Below, piece by piece: positions 26,152 to 35,211 of a DNA stretch of 64,000 nucleotides. Within the stretch, counting starts at the first letter, position 1. The number at the start of each line of letters is the position of its first letter. The notes below the pieces were generated by a model. That model saw only the letters and a program-made list of their open reading frames with translations. It did no database searches and was not told where the DNA came from. The DNA is from CABZJG01 sp902512685 (GTDB lineage Bacteria > Pseudomonadota > Alphaproteobacteria > Rhodobacterales > Rhodobacteraceae): assembly GCA_051201605.1 (NCBI GenBank), contig CP179201.1, positions 2,542,001 to 2,606,000 of the forward strand, given 5' to 3'. Made by a program: the position numbers and the translations under genes.

Positions 26152-27372
26152 ATGATTGTGACTACAAATGCAGCCCAAATTAAATTGACTGTTCTTGTTT
26201 GCTTGGTTTCCGTATTGGCAATGCTCAGTTTTGCGCTGTGGCCTGTTTTTCTGACAGAACTGGGCTTAATTTGGAACCTAAGCAGTACTGAAATAGGACT
26301 AATTGGCGGTGCATATTTTTTTGGCTATGTTGTAGCCACTCCGTTTTTAGTCAGCTCTACAGATTTTTGGGATGCAAAAAAAGTATTTATTATCGGAAGC
26401 TTAATTAGCTTCACTGGATGCTGTGCCTTTTCCATTTTTGCGAACGGTTTCTGGAGTGCCCTGATCATTTGGGCCATTGTTGGCGCTGGGCTTGCAGGCA
26501 CTTACATGCCGGGCCTACAGATACTAAATGCACGGCTTGAAAGCGATCTCAGAGTTAAGGTGGTTCCGTGGTACACTTCGTGCTTTGGCATAGGCACAGG
26601 GCTATCGTATTACTTCATGAGCTATAACTTGACCGATTTTGATGCCCAAACAGCCGCTGCATTGGCAGCATTGGGACCATTATCAGCAGCCCTACTTACT
26701 GTATTTTTCATACCCTCTAGGAACGTCGATGCTGGCCGTCGCCCAAACCGAAAATTAATCAACTTTCGACCCGCCTTATCCCAACGCAGAACTGTTGCCT
26801 ATATTATCTGCTACGGAGCCCATAATTTTGAACTGTTCGCCTTTCGATCGTGGATCTTTGCTTTACTGATTTTTCTACAATCCCAGCATAGCGGGCTTTT
26901 TTCGGTCAACAGCGCCGGTGCGCTGGTCACAATCATGACCCTTATTGGAGTTGTTGTATCAATCCTTGGCGCCAAACTTTGCCTTCACTTTAACCGCAAT
27001 CAAGTGATTGGGGTGATCGGTTTAGGCGCAACCCTGTTGGCCATTTTCTCTGCACTGTTTCTAAACGGTCCGCTCTGGCCTGCAATCTTGCTGATCTTGC
27101 TATACTATGTGGCGATTATGATGGATTCAGGCGCCCTTACAGCAGGCGTGGTTAAAGAAAGCGATAATCAAAACCGGGGCTCAATTCTGGCTGCCTATTC
27201 CATGTTCGGATTTATCGGGTCAATCCTTGGACCACCGCTGATTGGATTTGTATTGGATGGGAGTGGCGGTCTGGAAAGCTATGCGGCTTGGAAGTGGGGT
27301 CTTATTGCAATGGCAACGGGGTCTTTTGCCGTGTTTATCATTCAAAATACGCTCTTAAAACCCAACCGTTAG
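26152..27372 (+). CDS. MFS transporter
   Basis: About 406 residues, 12 predicted transmembrane helices, major facilitator superfamily. The start is uncertain: ATG at 26152 is used, an in-frame TTG at 26143 and GTG at 26158 are alternatives, and no clear ribosome site is seen. Features are GLIGGAYFFGYVVATPFL in the first pair of helices, SSTDFWDAKK at the loop-2/3 position, ARLESDLRVKVVPWY in the middle and a second-half loop LHFNRNQVIG. The sequence gives no substrate. It is divergent from the livK operon and convergent with the Lrp gene. Confidence 0.85.
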   Translation: MIVTTNAAQIKLTVLVCLVSVLAMLSFALWPVFLTELGLIWNLSSTEIGLIGGAYFFGYVVATPFLVSSTDFWDAKKVFIIGSLISFTGCCAFSIFANGFWSALIIWAIVGAGLAGTYMPGLQILNARLESDLRVKVVPWYTSCFGIGTGLSYYFMSYNLTDFDAQTAAALAALGPLSAALLTVFFIPSRNVDAGRRPNRKLINFRPALSQRRTVAYIICYGAHNFELFAFRSWIFALLIFLQSQHSGLFSVNSAGALVTIMTLIGVVVSILGAKLCLHFNRNQVIGVIGLGATLLAIFSALFLNGPLWPAILLILLYYVAIMMDSGALTAGVVKESDNQNRGSILAAYSMFGFIGSILGPPLIGFVLDGSGGLESYAAWKWGLIAMATGSFAVFIIQNTLLKPNR

Positions 27373-27394
27373 ACACCCCGCACGCACCGTAATC

Positions 27395-27865
27395 TTAGGT
27401 CAGATTAAGTGGTAACATCGTGGTGGATTTGATCTCTTCCATCGACAGCAGCGCTGTAACATTGTGCACTTTCACTTCTGAAATCAGTGCTTGATAAAAA
27501 CTATCATAAGCGCGCGCATTTCTGACGCGAACTTTTAAAATATAGTCAATATCACCAGCCAACCGGTGAGCCTCTTGCACCTCTGGTCGATCACGAAGAG
27601 CTTTGAGAAATTGCGACTGCCATGCAGCGTCGTGTTCGCTGGTGCGGATCAAAACAAAAAAGCAGGCCTCAAACCCAAGCGTTTCAGCATCCAAAACAAC
27701 AGTGCTTTGACCAATGACCCCGGCTTCACGCAGCTTCCGAATCCTATTCCAAACCGGGGTCTTGGATGAGCTGACTTTTTTGGCAATTTCGTCAAGTGAT
27801 TGACTGGCATCGCTTTGCAACTCAATGAGAATTTTCCGATCCGTCTCATCTATTCGAACTGACAT
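27395..27865 (-). CDS. Lrp/AsnC-family transcriptional regulator
   Basis: 156 residues from an ATG at 27865, where homologues begin; the frame is open upstream but is not conserved. The N-terminal helix-turn-helix lies in IDETDRKILIELQSD through TPVWNRIRKLREAGVI, and the C-terminal RAM (effector) domain contains HRLAGDIDYILKVRVRNARAYDSFYQ. It is divergent from cysG and the sulfite assimilation operon, and in this family of bacteria an Lrp-type gene typically sits at that place, so control of the operon by an amino acid such as cysteine is plausible. Not proven. Confidence 0.92.
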   Translation of the reverse strand: MSVRIDETDRKILIELQSDASQSLDEIAKKVSSSKTPVWNRIRKLREAGVIGQSTVVLDAETLGFEACFFVLIRTSEHDAAWQSQFLKALRDRPEVQEAHRLAGDIDYILKVRVRNARAYDSFYQALISEVKVHNVTALLSMEEIKSTTMLPLNLT

Positions 27866-27913
27866 TATTGATTTCCCTTCCGTCTTGGAACAAAACTGTA
27901 CTTTTCCATCCTT

Positions 27914-27938
27914 ATCAGAATTAAATTCCTTATCTGAT
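27914..27938. promoter_or_regulatory. Inverted repeat ATCAGA-N13-TCTGAT between Lrp gene and cysG
   Basis: 6-base perfect arms, centre about 60 bases before the Lrp start and 86 before cysG. A second loose dyad TTTCC-N10-GGAAA lies at 27966-27985. Their position in a divergent gap fits binding by the Lrp protein or by another cysteine regulator. Confidence 0.4.
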
Positions 27939-28011
27939 GGGGATACTGGCCCTTTAGTGGAAACATTTCCTATATTAAGGGGAAAGTCAACTTGAACTAC
28001 TGGATGCCGAT

Positions 28012-29409
28012 ATGGACCATTTTCCGATCTTTCTGTCGCTGAATAAAAACCGTGTTGTGATATCCGGGGGCGGCGAAGCTGCAAAAGCGAAATTGCGGCT
28101 ATTGCTTAAGACTTCAGCAAATATTGAAGTCTTTGCAGAACAGCCAGATCCAGAAATCATAGAATGGGCGCGCACCCGGCAACTGCGTTTAGCGCAAATG
28201 CCACTTACAGCAGACCTTATCCGAGGCGCAGCGCTGTTTTATGCCGCTAATGAAGACGCCAGTAAAGATCATCAGGTTGCCGCGTTAGCTCGCTCGGTCG
28301 GGGCATTGGTCAATATTGTAGATAATCTTCACGATAGCCAATTCATTACACCGGCGATCGTCGACCGCGATCCAGTCATAGTGGCGATTGGCACAGAAGG
28401 AACCGCGCCAGTTCTGGCACGCGCGATCAAAGCCGATATTGAGTCCCGCCTGCCCGGCACAGTCGGTACTCTGGCGCGGCTGGCAAATTCATTTCGTACA
28501 AAGGCACAAGCCCTGCCATTTGGACGAAAAAGACGTGAATTTTGGCGCGAATTTTTCTTCTCTGTTGGGCCACGCGCACTGGCAAATGGCGGCGAAGAGA
28601 AGGTAAAAAATGGTCTTGCTGATTTGCTGGACCGCCATCAGAATAGTCGTCAGACATCCGGTCATGTAGCCTTTGTTGGTGCCGGTCCGGGTGATCCAGA
28701 ATTGCTGACACTCAAAGCGCGCAAAGCGCTGGATACCGCAGACGTTGTTATTTACGACCGTTTGGTAGGCACCCCTATCTTAGAGCTGGCGCGCCGCGAA
28801 GCTATTTTAATCAACGCGGGCAAAGAAGGCTTTGGCGCCTCAACCTGTCAAAAAGACATCAACACTATGATTGTTGAGCACGCGGCATCAGGGGCGCAGG
28901 TTCTGCGCCTAAAGGGGGGGGACGCAACAGTATTTGGACGCCTTGATGAAGAAATAGAAGCTTGCGATGCCGCCGGCATCAGCTGGCATATCGTGCCGGG
29001 CATCACAGCGGCATCAGCGTCTGTAGCGGCCATCGGTCAATCCATGACCCGGCGAGGGCGAAATACATCAGTCAGGTATCTGACAGGCCATGATATGCGC
29101 GGCTTTGCTGATCATGATTGGGCAGACTTGGCCAAGGAAGATACTGTTGCCGCGATTTATATGGGTAAAAAATCTGCGCGTTTTATCCAAGGCCGCTTGC
29201 TGATGCACGGGGCACAGCGCAGCACGCCCATAACCATTGTAGAAAATGCATCAAGACCGGACCAACGCATTTTGGCAGCCACGTTAGACACGCTTCCACA
29301 TGTTTTGGAAAAATCCAATGTTTCTGGTCCAGCTCTCACGCTCTATGGGCTCGCCCCCCGTGCAGCTGAGGCTCAACTGATCAATCAAACACTACAGGAA
29401 TTTGCCTAA
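28012..29409 (+). CDS. cysG: Siroheme synthase CysG (trifunctional)
   Basis: 465 residues. The N-terminal part (about 1-210) is the precorrin-2 dehydrogenase/ferrochelatase, with the NAD-binding VVISGGGEAAKAKLRLLL and VATGTEG-like IVAIGTEGTAPVLAR. The C-terminal part (about 220-460) is the uroporphyrinogen III methyltransferase, with VGAGPGDPELLTLKARKAL, VLRLKGGDATVFGRLDEE and PGITAASASVAAIG. It makes siroheme for the sulfite reductase two genes downstream. The stop overlaps the next start (TAATG). No strong ribosome site precedes the ATG. Confidence 0.96.
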   Translation: MDHFPIFLSLNKNRVVISGGGEAAKAKLRLLLKTSANIEVFAEQPDPEIIEWARTRQLRLAQMPLTADLIRGAALFYAANEDASKDHQVAALARSVGALVNIVDNLHDSQFITPAIVDRDPVIVAIGTEGTAPVLARAIKADIESRLPGTVGTLARLANSFRTKAQALPFGRKRREFWREFFFSVGPRALANGGEEKVKNGLADLLDRHQNSRQTSGHVAFVGAGPGDPELLTLKARKALDTADVVIYDRLVGTPILELARREAILINAGKEGFGASTCQKDINTMIVEHAASGAQVLRLKGGDATVFGRLDEEIEACDAAGISWHIVPGITAASASVAAIGQSMTRRGRNTSVRYLTGHDMRGFADHDWADLAKEDTVAAIYMGKKSARFIQGRLLMHGAQRSTPITIVENASRPDQRILAATLDTLPHVLEKSNVSGPALTLYGLAPRAAEAQLINQTLQEFA

Positions 29410-29705
29410 TGGCCCGCAGTTTTTCACCAAAAATCGTCACCGCAAACGCCCTGATCGAAGGGGATGTGATCTACCTTTCAGCCGATGACACGTGGACCCG
29501 CGATTTACAGTCTGCCGATGTTATCACCGATGAAGCTGATGCAGATGTTCGTTTGATCAGTGCAGCGTCGCAAACTTCTGTCGCGGTCGGCGTTTATCTC
29601 GCAGATATTGAAATTCACCCCGATGGTTTGAAAACCAAACATTTTCGCGAAGAGTTTCGCAAATTGGGTCCCTCCAACTATTTCCACGGCAAACAGGCAG
29701 GCTAA
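29409..29705 (+). CDS. DUF2849 family protein of the sulfite assimilation operon
   Basis: 98 residues, coupled to cysG by a 1-base overlap and 3 bases upstream of cysI. DUF2849 proteins are short and mostly beta; the core here is SPKIVTANALIEGDVIYLSA, and a YLADIEIHPDGLKTKHFREEFR segment ends it. The family occurs almost only between cysG and cysI in alphaproteobacteria. A helper role in sulfite reductase assembly or electron supply is inferred from that constancy. No metal or nucleotide motif is visible. Confidence 0.88.
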   Translation: MARSFSPKIVTANALIEGDVIYLSADDTWTRDLQSADVITDEADADVRLISAASQTSVAVGVYLADIEIHPDGLKTKHFREEFRKLGPSNYFHGKQAG

Positions 29706-29708
29706 TCC

Positions 29709-31379
29709 ATGTATAAATATAATGATTTTGATGCCGCCTTTGTGGCTGAACGCAACAAACAGTTCCGCGCGCAGATAGAGCGCCGGATCAGCGGCGCATT
29801 GAGCGAAGATGAATTTAAACCATTGCGCTTGATGAACGGGCTTTATCTTCAGCTGCATGCCTATATGCTGCGCGTGGCGGTTCCCTATGGGACATTAAAC
29901 AGCGGCCAGATGCACCAACTGGCAAACATCGCCAAGCGCTGGGATAAAGGCTATGGACATTTCACCACACGGCAAAATATCCAGTTCAACTGGCCAAAGC
30001 TGCCAGATGTGCCTGATATTCTTGATGCGCTGGCCGAGGTTGAAATGCATGCCATTCAAACCAGCGGCAATACTGTGCGCAACGTCACGGCGGATCACTT
30101 ATCGGGCGCAGCGGCGGATGAATTAGAAGACCCGCGTCCCTATGCCGAACTGATTAGACAATGGTCCACCGACCACCCCGAATTTCAATTTCTACCGCGC
30201 AAATTCAAAATTGCTGTCAGCGGAAGCGCACAAGACAGGGCCGTGACCCGCGCCCATGATATCGGTTTGCGGTTGGTTGAAAAAAACGGTGAAACCGGAT
30301 TTGAAGTTATTGTGGGCGGCGGTCTTGGGCGCACTCCGATGATTGGTAAAATACTGCGGGCTTTTTTACCCCAAGCGGATCTGCTGCCCTATATTGAGGC
30401 TACGATCAGCGTATGGAACCTGTTGGGCCGGCGAGACAATAAATATAAGTCCCGGATCAAAATCACGGTTCACGAACATGGCATTGATGAAATCAGTAAA
30501 CTTGTAGAAGCCCGCTTTAAAGAACTGCGCCCTAGCTTTAATGGCGCAGACCAGTCCTTATTTGATCACATTAAACCGGCTTTCGCAGCCCCTGCATATA
30601 AGCAGCATAGCACAGAGCTGTTCGAACAAAATTACTCCAACAACCCGATTTTCCGCGCGTGGGTTGATAAAAATGTGACGGCTCACCAAAATGCCGACTA
30701 TGGAATTGCTACGATAAGCCTAAAGGCGCATGGCCAAACGCCAGGGGATGCCTCAGCTGAGCAAATGCATCTAATCGCCGATCTAGCAGAACGCTATGGC
30801 CATGATGAAATCAGGATCAGCCATGAACAGAATATTGTTTTGCCACATGTGCATAAATCCGACCTTCCAGCGGTCCATGCCAGCCTAAAGACTGCGCAAC
30901 TGGCAACTGCAAATATTGGCTTGATCTCGGATATCATTGCCTGCCCGGGCATGGATTACTGTGCTTTGGCCACGGCGCGTTCGATACCCATCGCACAGCA
31001 GATCGCAACCCGTTTTGATGAGTTGAAACTAGAGCACGATATTGGCGAGCTTAAACTTAAAATCTCAGGCTGCATAAATGCCTGCGGCCACCATCATGTG
31101 GGTCATATCGGCATATTAGGCCTTGATCGGGCGGGAGTTGAAAACTACCAAATCACCCTTGGCGGAGATGCAACGGAAACCGCAGCCATTGGCCAGCGAA
31201 CTGGTCCAGGTTTTTCAGCTGATGACCTGCTGCCTGCGCTTGAACGCCTGATTGCCGCCTATCTGGATCTCCGCAGCGAGCCAAAAGAGACGTTTTTGCA
31301 AACCTATCGCCGACTTGGGGCCACGCCATTCAAAGCCGCGCTTTACCCCGAGCGCGCGGTCCAGGCCAATGCCGCATGA
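29709..31379 (+). CDS. cysI: Sulfite (nitrite) reductase hemoprotein CysI-like
   Basis: 556 residues; six-electron reduction of sulfite to sulfide at a siroheme coupled to a [4Fe-4S] cluster. The cluster and siroheme ligands lie in IACPGMDYCAL and ISGCINACGHHHVGHIG at about residues 415-465. Substrate-binding segments include YGHFTTRQNIQFNW (about 79-92) and ISHEQNIVLPHV. Two related halves are visible, as in the family. The downstream FNR suggests NADPH via ferredoxin or direct coupling. Flanked by cysG, DUF2849, cysH and DUF934, which fixes the role to assimilatory sulfite reduction. The cysH start lies 11 bases before its stop. Confidence 0.94.
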   Translation: MYKYNDFDAAFVAERNKQFRAQIERRISGALSEDEFKPLRLMNGLYLQLHAYMLRVAVPYGTLNSGQMHQLANIAKRWDKGYGHFTTRQNIQFNWPKLPDVPDILDALAEVEMHAIQTSGNTVRNVTADHLSGAAADELEDPRPYAELIRQWSTDHPEFQFLPRKFKIAVSGSAQDRAVTRAHDIGLRLVEKNGETGFEVIVGGGLGRTPMIGKILRAFLPQADLLPYIEATISVWNLLGRRDNKYKSRIKITVHEHGIDEISKLVEARFKELRPSFNGADQSLFDHIKPAFAAPAYKQHSTELFEQNYSNNPIFRAWVDKNVTAHQNADYGIATISLKAHGQTPGDASAEQMHLIADLAERYGHDEIRISHEQNIVLPHVHKSDLPAVHASLKTAQLATANIGLISDIIACPGMDYCALATARSIPIAQQIATRFDELKLEHDIGELKLKISGCINACGHHHVGHIGILGLDRAGVENYQITLGGDATETAAIGQRTGPGFSADDLLPALERLIAAYLDLRSEPKETFLQTYRRLGATPFKAALYPERAVQANAA

Positions 31380-32103
31380 AACTATCGCAGCCGATGTTGC
31401 TGCGCTAAACAAAAAATATCGCCACCACAGCGCGACTGAGGTCTTACAGGATGCTTTACAAGAATTAGCGCCGCGCAAAATTGCCATGGTATCCAGCTTT
31501 GGCGCTGAAAGCGTTGCTCTGCTGCATCTTTTGGCCATTAGCGATAATACCATCCCCGTCCTGTTTATCGACACAAGACTGCTGTTTGCCGAAACTTTGG
31601 TATACCAAGCAGATGTCAGCGAGAAGCTGGGCCTCAAAGACATTAGAATTTTGCAACCTTCACGGCAAAGTATCACGCGCGAAGATCCCTATGGGGCTTT
31701 ACGGTTAACAGATCCCGATTGGTGTTGCGACCTGCGCAAGACGAGAGTTTTGCAAGAGGCTCTGGATGGGTTTGGCGCCTGGATAACCGGCCGCAAAAGA
31801 TTTCAAAGTGGAACCCGCAAAGAGCTTGATTTTTTTGAATACGATACTGATCAAAACAAAATAAAAGTTAATCCGCTGGCCCATTGGACGGCACAAGATA
31901 TTTCGACCTATATGGAAGAAAACCGCTTGCCGCGCCATCCTTTGATTGATCAAGGGTATCCATCCATAGGATGCGCCCCTTGCACCAGCAAAGTCCAACA
32001 GGGCGAAGATCAGCGCGCTGGTCGCTGGCGCAATCACCCAAAAACAGAATGTGGCCTGCATATCGAAAACCCAGTGCAATCGCAGGTAGGAGAAAAAGCA
32101 TGA
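31369..32103 (+). CDS. cysH: Assimilatory adenylyl-sulfate (APS) reductase CysH
   Basis: 244 residues from an ATG at 31369, 11 bases inside cysI; longer in-frame starts lie within cysI coding. The PP-loop SFGAESVALLHLLA, TRLLFAETLVY, and the [4Fe-4S] cysteines WCCDLRK and GCAPCTSK are visible. The paired CC and CxxC cysteines are the mark of APS reductases; E. coli-type PAPS reductases lack them, so this enzyme should reduce APS to sulfite without APS kinase. The next gene overlaps as ATGA. Confidence 0.94.
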   Translation: MPHETIAADVAALNKKYRHHSATEVLQDALQELAPRKIAMVSSFGAESVALLHLLAISDNTIPVLFIDTRLLFAETLVYQADVSEKLGLKDIRILQPSRQSITREDPYGALRLTDPDWCCDLRKTRVLQEALDGFGAWITGRKRFQSGTRKELDFFEYDTDQNKIKVNPLAHWTAQDISTYMEENRLPRHPLIDQGYPSIGCAPCTSKVQQGEDQRAGRWRNHPKTECGLHIENPVQSQVGEKA

Positions 32104-32477
32104 ATGTAATTGTAACCGATGAAGGGTTCTGCCCCGATACATGGACTACAAGTGAGGTCACGGATTTGGGCCCTGAAACGGCCCCCGAGACGTTGGATAT
32201 TGACCCCGCGATCAACAAAATTCGGATCGATTTCCCCAGTTCCTCAGATGGGCGCGGCTTTACTTTGGCGCGTCTGCTGCGTTTGCGCGGCTACAGCGGC
32301 GAGCTTCGGGCAAAAGGACATGTGATTTGTGAACAATACGCAATGGCACGGCGGTCTGGATTTGATTCGGTCGAAATTGACCAATCCTTGGCGGATCGGC
32401 AACCCGAAGAATTATGGCTAAGCCGGGCAAACTGGCAAAAACACGACTATCAAGAGCGCTTGAGATCATCACGCTAG
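32100..32477 (+). CDS. DUF934 family protein of the sulfite assimilation operon
   Basis: 125 residues from an ATG at 32100 that overlaps the cysH stop. DUF934 proteins accompany cysH and cysI in alphaproteobacteria and have no assigned activity. Landmarks are IDFPSSSDGRGFTLARLLR (the conserved F-SF-DGRGF type signature), LRAKGHVICEQ and ARRSGFDSVEID. Constant association suggests an accessory role in sulfite reduction. Confidence 0.9.
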   Translation: MNVIVTDEGFCPDTWTTSEVTDLGPETAPETLDIDPAINKIRIDFPSSSDGRGFTLARLLRLRGYSGELRAKGHVICEQYAMARRSGFDSVEIDQSLADRQPEELWLSRANWQKHDYQERLRSSR

Positions 32478-32524
32478 TAACTTCTTTTGAAACCGTTTAA
32501 ACTCCGTGCAGAGAAAAAACCAAA

Positions 32525-33343
32525 ATGACAGAGCAACTTCCCTTGTCCAAATCAACCGCAACAAAAGCCCCCACATTGCCCGATGCCCAAACCGTCACAG
32601 AGGTAAAACACTGGACGGATCGTTTGTTCTCGTTTCGCGTCACGCGGCCACAATCGCTGCGGTTCAGGTCAGGCGAATTTGTGATGATCGGTCTACTTAA
32701 GGACGATGGCAGACCGTTGCTGCGGGCTTATTCCATTGCCTCGCCCGCATGGGATGAAGAATTAGAGTTTTATTCAATCAAAGTGCAAGATGGCCCACTG
32801 ACCAGCAGATTGCAGCACATCAAGTCTGACGATCAGATTATTTTGCGCCCAAAATCCGTTGGCACTTTGGTGCATGATGCGCTGCTGCCCGGCAAGCGGC
32901 TTTGGTTTTTTTCTACTGGCACGGGTATTGCGCCCTTTGCATCCTTGATCCGCGAACCGCAAACCTATGAAGACTATGAACAGATTATTCTAACACATAC
33001 CTGCCGCGATGTGGCGGATTTGGAATATGGGCGTTTGTTGGTGGAAAGCTTAAAAGATGACCCGCTGATAGGAGAATTGGTTGGAGATAAGCTTATCTAT
33101 TATCCGACAACGACCCGTGAACCCAGCGCAAAAATGGGCCGTATAACAGACCTTTTGACCTCAAAAAACGTTTTTAGTGATCTTGGAATTCAAGGTATGC
33201 ACCCGCAAACGGACCGTGCAATGGTTTGCGGATCCATGGGCCTCAACACAGACATGAAAGCGATCTTGGAAAGTTATGGTCTGCGCGAAGGTGCAAATTC
33301 AGATCCAGCAGAATATGTAGTTGAAAAAGCATTTGTCGGCTAA
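32525..33343 (+). CDS. fpr: Ferredoxin/flavodoxin-NADP+ reductase
   Basis: 272 residues. The FAD domain shows FRSGEFVMIGL and LLRAYSIASPAWDEELEFYSI (in two parts: RAYSIAS binds FAD). The NADP domain shows FFSTGTGIAPFASLIRE and ILTHTCRDVADLEYG. It ends with EYVVEKAFVG, a C-terminal aromatic tail expected in bacterial Fpr, with Phe near the end. Placed last in the sulfite operon, it likely delivers NADPH electrons to CysI through a ferredoxin. An ATG at 32525 follows a 47-base gap. Confidence 0.92.
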   Translation: MTEQLPLSKSTATKAPTLPDAQTVTEVKHWTDRLFSFRVTRPQSLRFRSGEFVMIGLLKDDGRPLLRAYSIASPAWDEELEFYSIKVQDGPLTSRLQHIKSDDQIILRPKSVGTLVHDALLPGKRLWFFSTGTGIAPFASLIREPQTYEDYEQIILTHTCRDVADLEYGRLLVESLKDDPLIGELVGDKLIYYPTTTREPSAKMGRITDLLTSKNVFSDLGIQGMHPQTDRAMVCGSMGLNTDMKAILESYGLREGANSDPAEYVVEKAFVG

Positions 33344-33520
33344 TTTAAAGTCAGCGCACTGTTGTCAGGTCTATAATATTTCGGGGCACAGATCCCAAAG
33401 CGTTGTCTTTGTAGCAACATCCGCTGTGAAAGTCACAACTATGAGTGGGATTAGCACTTGAACAGCTTATGATAGACCGCTAGACCTCATGGGTAATTTT
33501 ACAACTACAAAAGGAAGACC

Positions 33521-34069
33521 ATCATAGCCCGCAGACCTCACAACGCGCCCCCATCGCGCGAAACCGGCCCTCGCGTAAACGACCGAATCCGGTGTCCAGA
33601 AGTCCGTCTTATTGGTGCAGAAGGCGAAAATGTAGGTGTCGTCAGCCCAGAGCGCGCGATAGAACTGGCAGAAAACGCCGGATTGGATTTGGTTGAAATT
33701 TCCCCAAATGCTGAACCGCCCGTATGCAAAATCATGGATTTCGGAAAATATAAGTACGAACAGCAAAAACGCGAATCCGAAGCCCGCAAGAAACAGAAAA
33801 TCATAGAGATTAAAGAGATTAAGTTCCGCCCGGGAACTGATACCCATGACTATGATGTGAAAATGCGTAATGTTTTCAAGTTCCTTGAAAATGGCGACAA
33901 GGTCAAAATCACGCTGCGGTTTCGGGGTCGTGAAATGGCACACCTTAACCTTGGCCGCGAGTTGCTAGAGCGTGTTGCCGAGGATGTCCAAGAAATGGGA
34001 AAAGTCGAAAACATGCCCAAGATGGAAGGCCGACAAATGACCATGATGATCGGTCCCATCACAAAGTAA
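33521..34069 (+). CDS. infC: Translation initiation factor IF-3 with a non-canonical start codon
   Basis: About 181-182 residues. The reading frame is well conserved from ARRPHNAPPSRETGPRVN onwards, but no ATG, GTG or TTG is in frame before the middle of the gene; the first ATG at 33683 would remove the N-terminal domain. The start is therefore ATC at 33521 or ATA at 33524, with AAGGA just upstream. Rare AUU/AUC/AUA starts are the classical self-control of infC, because IF-3 rejects them. Motifs are LVEISPNAEPPVCKIMDFGK and KFRPGTDTHDYDVKMRNV, then KITLRFRGREMAH. Confidence 0.92.
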   Translation: MIARRPHNAPPSRETGPRVNDRIRCPEVRLIGAEGENVGVVSPERAIELAENAGLDLVEISPNAEPPVCKIMDFGKYKYEQQKRESEARKKQKIIEIKEIKFRPGTDTHDYDVKMRNVFKFLENGDKVKITLRFRGREMAHLNLGRELLERVAEDVQEMGKVENMPKMEGRQMTMMIGPITK

Positions 34070-34124
34070 ACTTACGTTTACCACTTTCGGCACACTCAAA
34101 AAAGAGCGTGATATCAAAGAGCAC

Positions 34125-34148
34125 AAGGCGCCAAAAAGGCGCCTTTTT
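34125..34148 (+). terminator. Rho-independent terminator after infC
   Basis: AAGGCGCC-AAAAA-GGCGCCTT, an 8-pair stem with a 5-base loop and a run of five T (34144-34148), 55 bases beyond the infC stop. No rpmI/rplT follows; in many bacteria those genes lie directly behind infC, so here infC is a single unit. Confidence 0.93.
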
Positions 34149-34215
34149 GCGTTTGGCGCCCAGGTATTCCGATCGCAAAATCAAACCGAGTTAATGCTAT
34201 TAAAGCTGGCGTTTC

Positions 34216-35211
34216 TTACTTTTTTGGGCGTCGGGGCTGGGGACGTGTCGGGATTTCCTTTAAAAGACCACCAATTGCCATTTGGGCAAAGCTGTTTTCA
34301 TCAAGCGAAACCCCGCAGGCAATTTGCGAAAGCACCCAATCAGCCCCGTTTAAAGCCGGCGAACGCACACAGCCGGGAAAGCCGATCACAGGACGCGATT
34401 GAATATGCCCCAAAAACAGCAGATTTCCAGGATCAACCGGAATTCCAAATCGATCGATTTGTCCGCCAGCTGCGCGAACCGCAGCAGGCGCCGTATCATT
34501 GGGATCGGATGTTGCAGAGCTGGTCAATATCAGCAACAGCTCGCTGCTCAAAGTACTCAGAGCCCGCGCCATAGGATTTATATCATGCTCTGAGGTGATG
34601 ACCTTTTCAAGTGTTACACCCAATGCATCAAGCCGTGATTTGATCGCAGAAATACCCTTTTCATCACTGCGATTTGCACCTTGACTGACCAATAAGCTTG
34701 CAGTTTTCAATCGCGGTGGCATGAGCTTGATTGCCGCTGCGCCCATTGCGCAGGCAGAACGCAACTTTTCCTCATCCACCGCATAGCTGATAATTTTTAC
34801 GGTCCCGACAAGCCCGCCTTTTTGCATTTGTTGATAGTTTGGAACCGTTGCAAATGTGATCATAGGATCAATGGAATTTAGCGCAATCAAGCGGTCAGTT
34901 TGCTGGGCCACAACTCCCGGGCCAGCGGCAACCAGATTAACCCGCCCGGTAAAGGCGGAAGTGCGCTCTAAACCTGCGGCTTTTACATCCGGCACCAAAG
35001 CTTCTGCCAATTCAGCAGCCGCTTGGTTTTCATGCACATCTTTATCTTGTAACTGCGCAACCGTCACTTCGTTTACACCTGAGGCAGACAACAATTCTAT
35101 GTTCGCCTCTTCTAATTTCATCCCCTTTCGCAAACGGCGGCCAGAGCAGAAAATCGAGTGCGCCAAAATGCTGCCTTTGGCTTGTTTGGTTGGAACCGGG
35201 CCAAATATCAT
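34216..35211 (-). CDS. Molybdopterin-binding protein of the molybdenum hydroxylase maturation type
   Basis: 331 residues. It matches the N-terminal part of the fused molybdopterin-binding/nucleotidyltransferase proteins linked to xdhC and cox genes: an N-terminal domain with LAHSIFCSGRRLRKGMKL, then a MoaB/MogA-like MoCF domain with LILTSSATSDPNDTAPAAV (the nucleotide/pterin site) and VIGFPGCVRSPALNGAD. The family's usual C-terminal MobA-like cytidylyltransferase is absent; the protein ends at LLKEIPTRPQPRRPKK, just where the linker to that domain normally starts. Overlaps the xdhC-like gene as ATGA. Probably modifies or hands on Moco for a CoxL/XdhB-type enzyme. Confidence 0.82.
   Translation of the reverse strand: MIFGPVPTKQAKGSILAHSIFCSGRRLRKGMKLEEANIELLSASGVNEVTVAQLQDKDVHENQAAAELAEALVPDVKAAGLERTSAFTGRVNLVAAGPGVVAQQTDRLIALNSIDPMITFATVPNYQQMQKGGLVGTVKIISYAVDEEKLRSACAMGAAAIKLMPPRLKTASLLVSQGANRSDEKGISAIKSRLDALGVTLEKVITSEHDINPMARALSTLSSELLLILTSSATSDPNDTAPAAVRAAGGQIDRFGIPVDPGNLLFLGHIQSRPVIGFPGCVRSPALNGADWVLSQIACGVSLDENSFAQMAIGGLLKEIPTRPQPRRPKK

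Noticed and set aside
33683..33685. ATG as the infC start
   Set aside because: It would delete most of the N-terminal domain, which is well conserved and open upstream to the AAGGA site.
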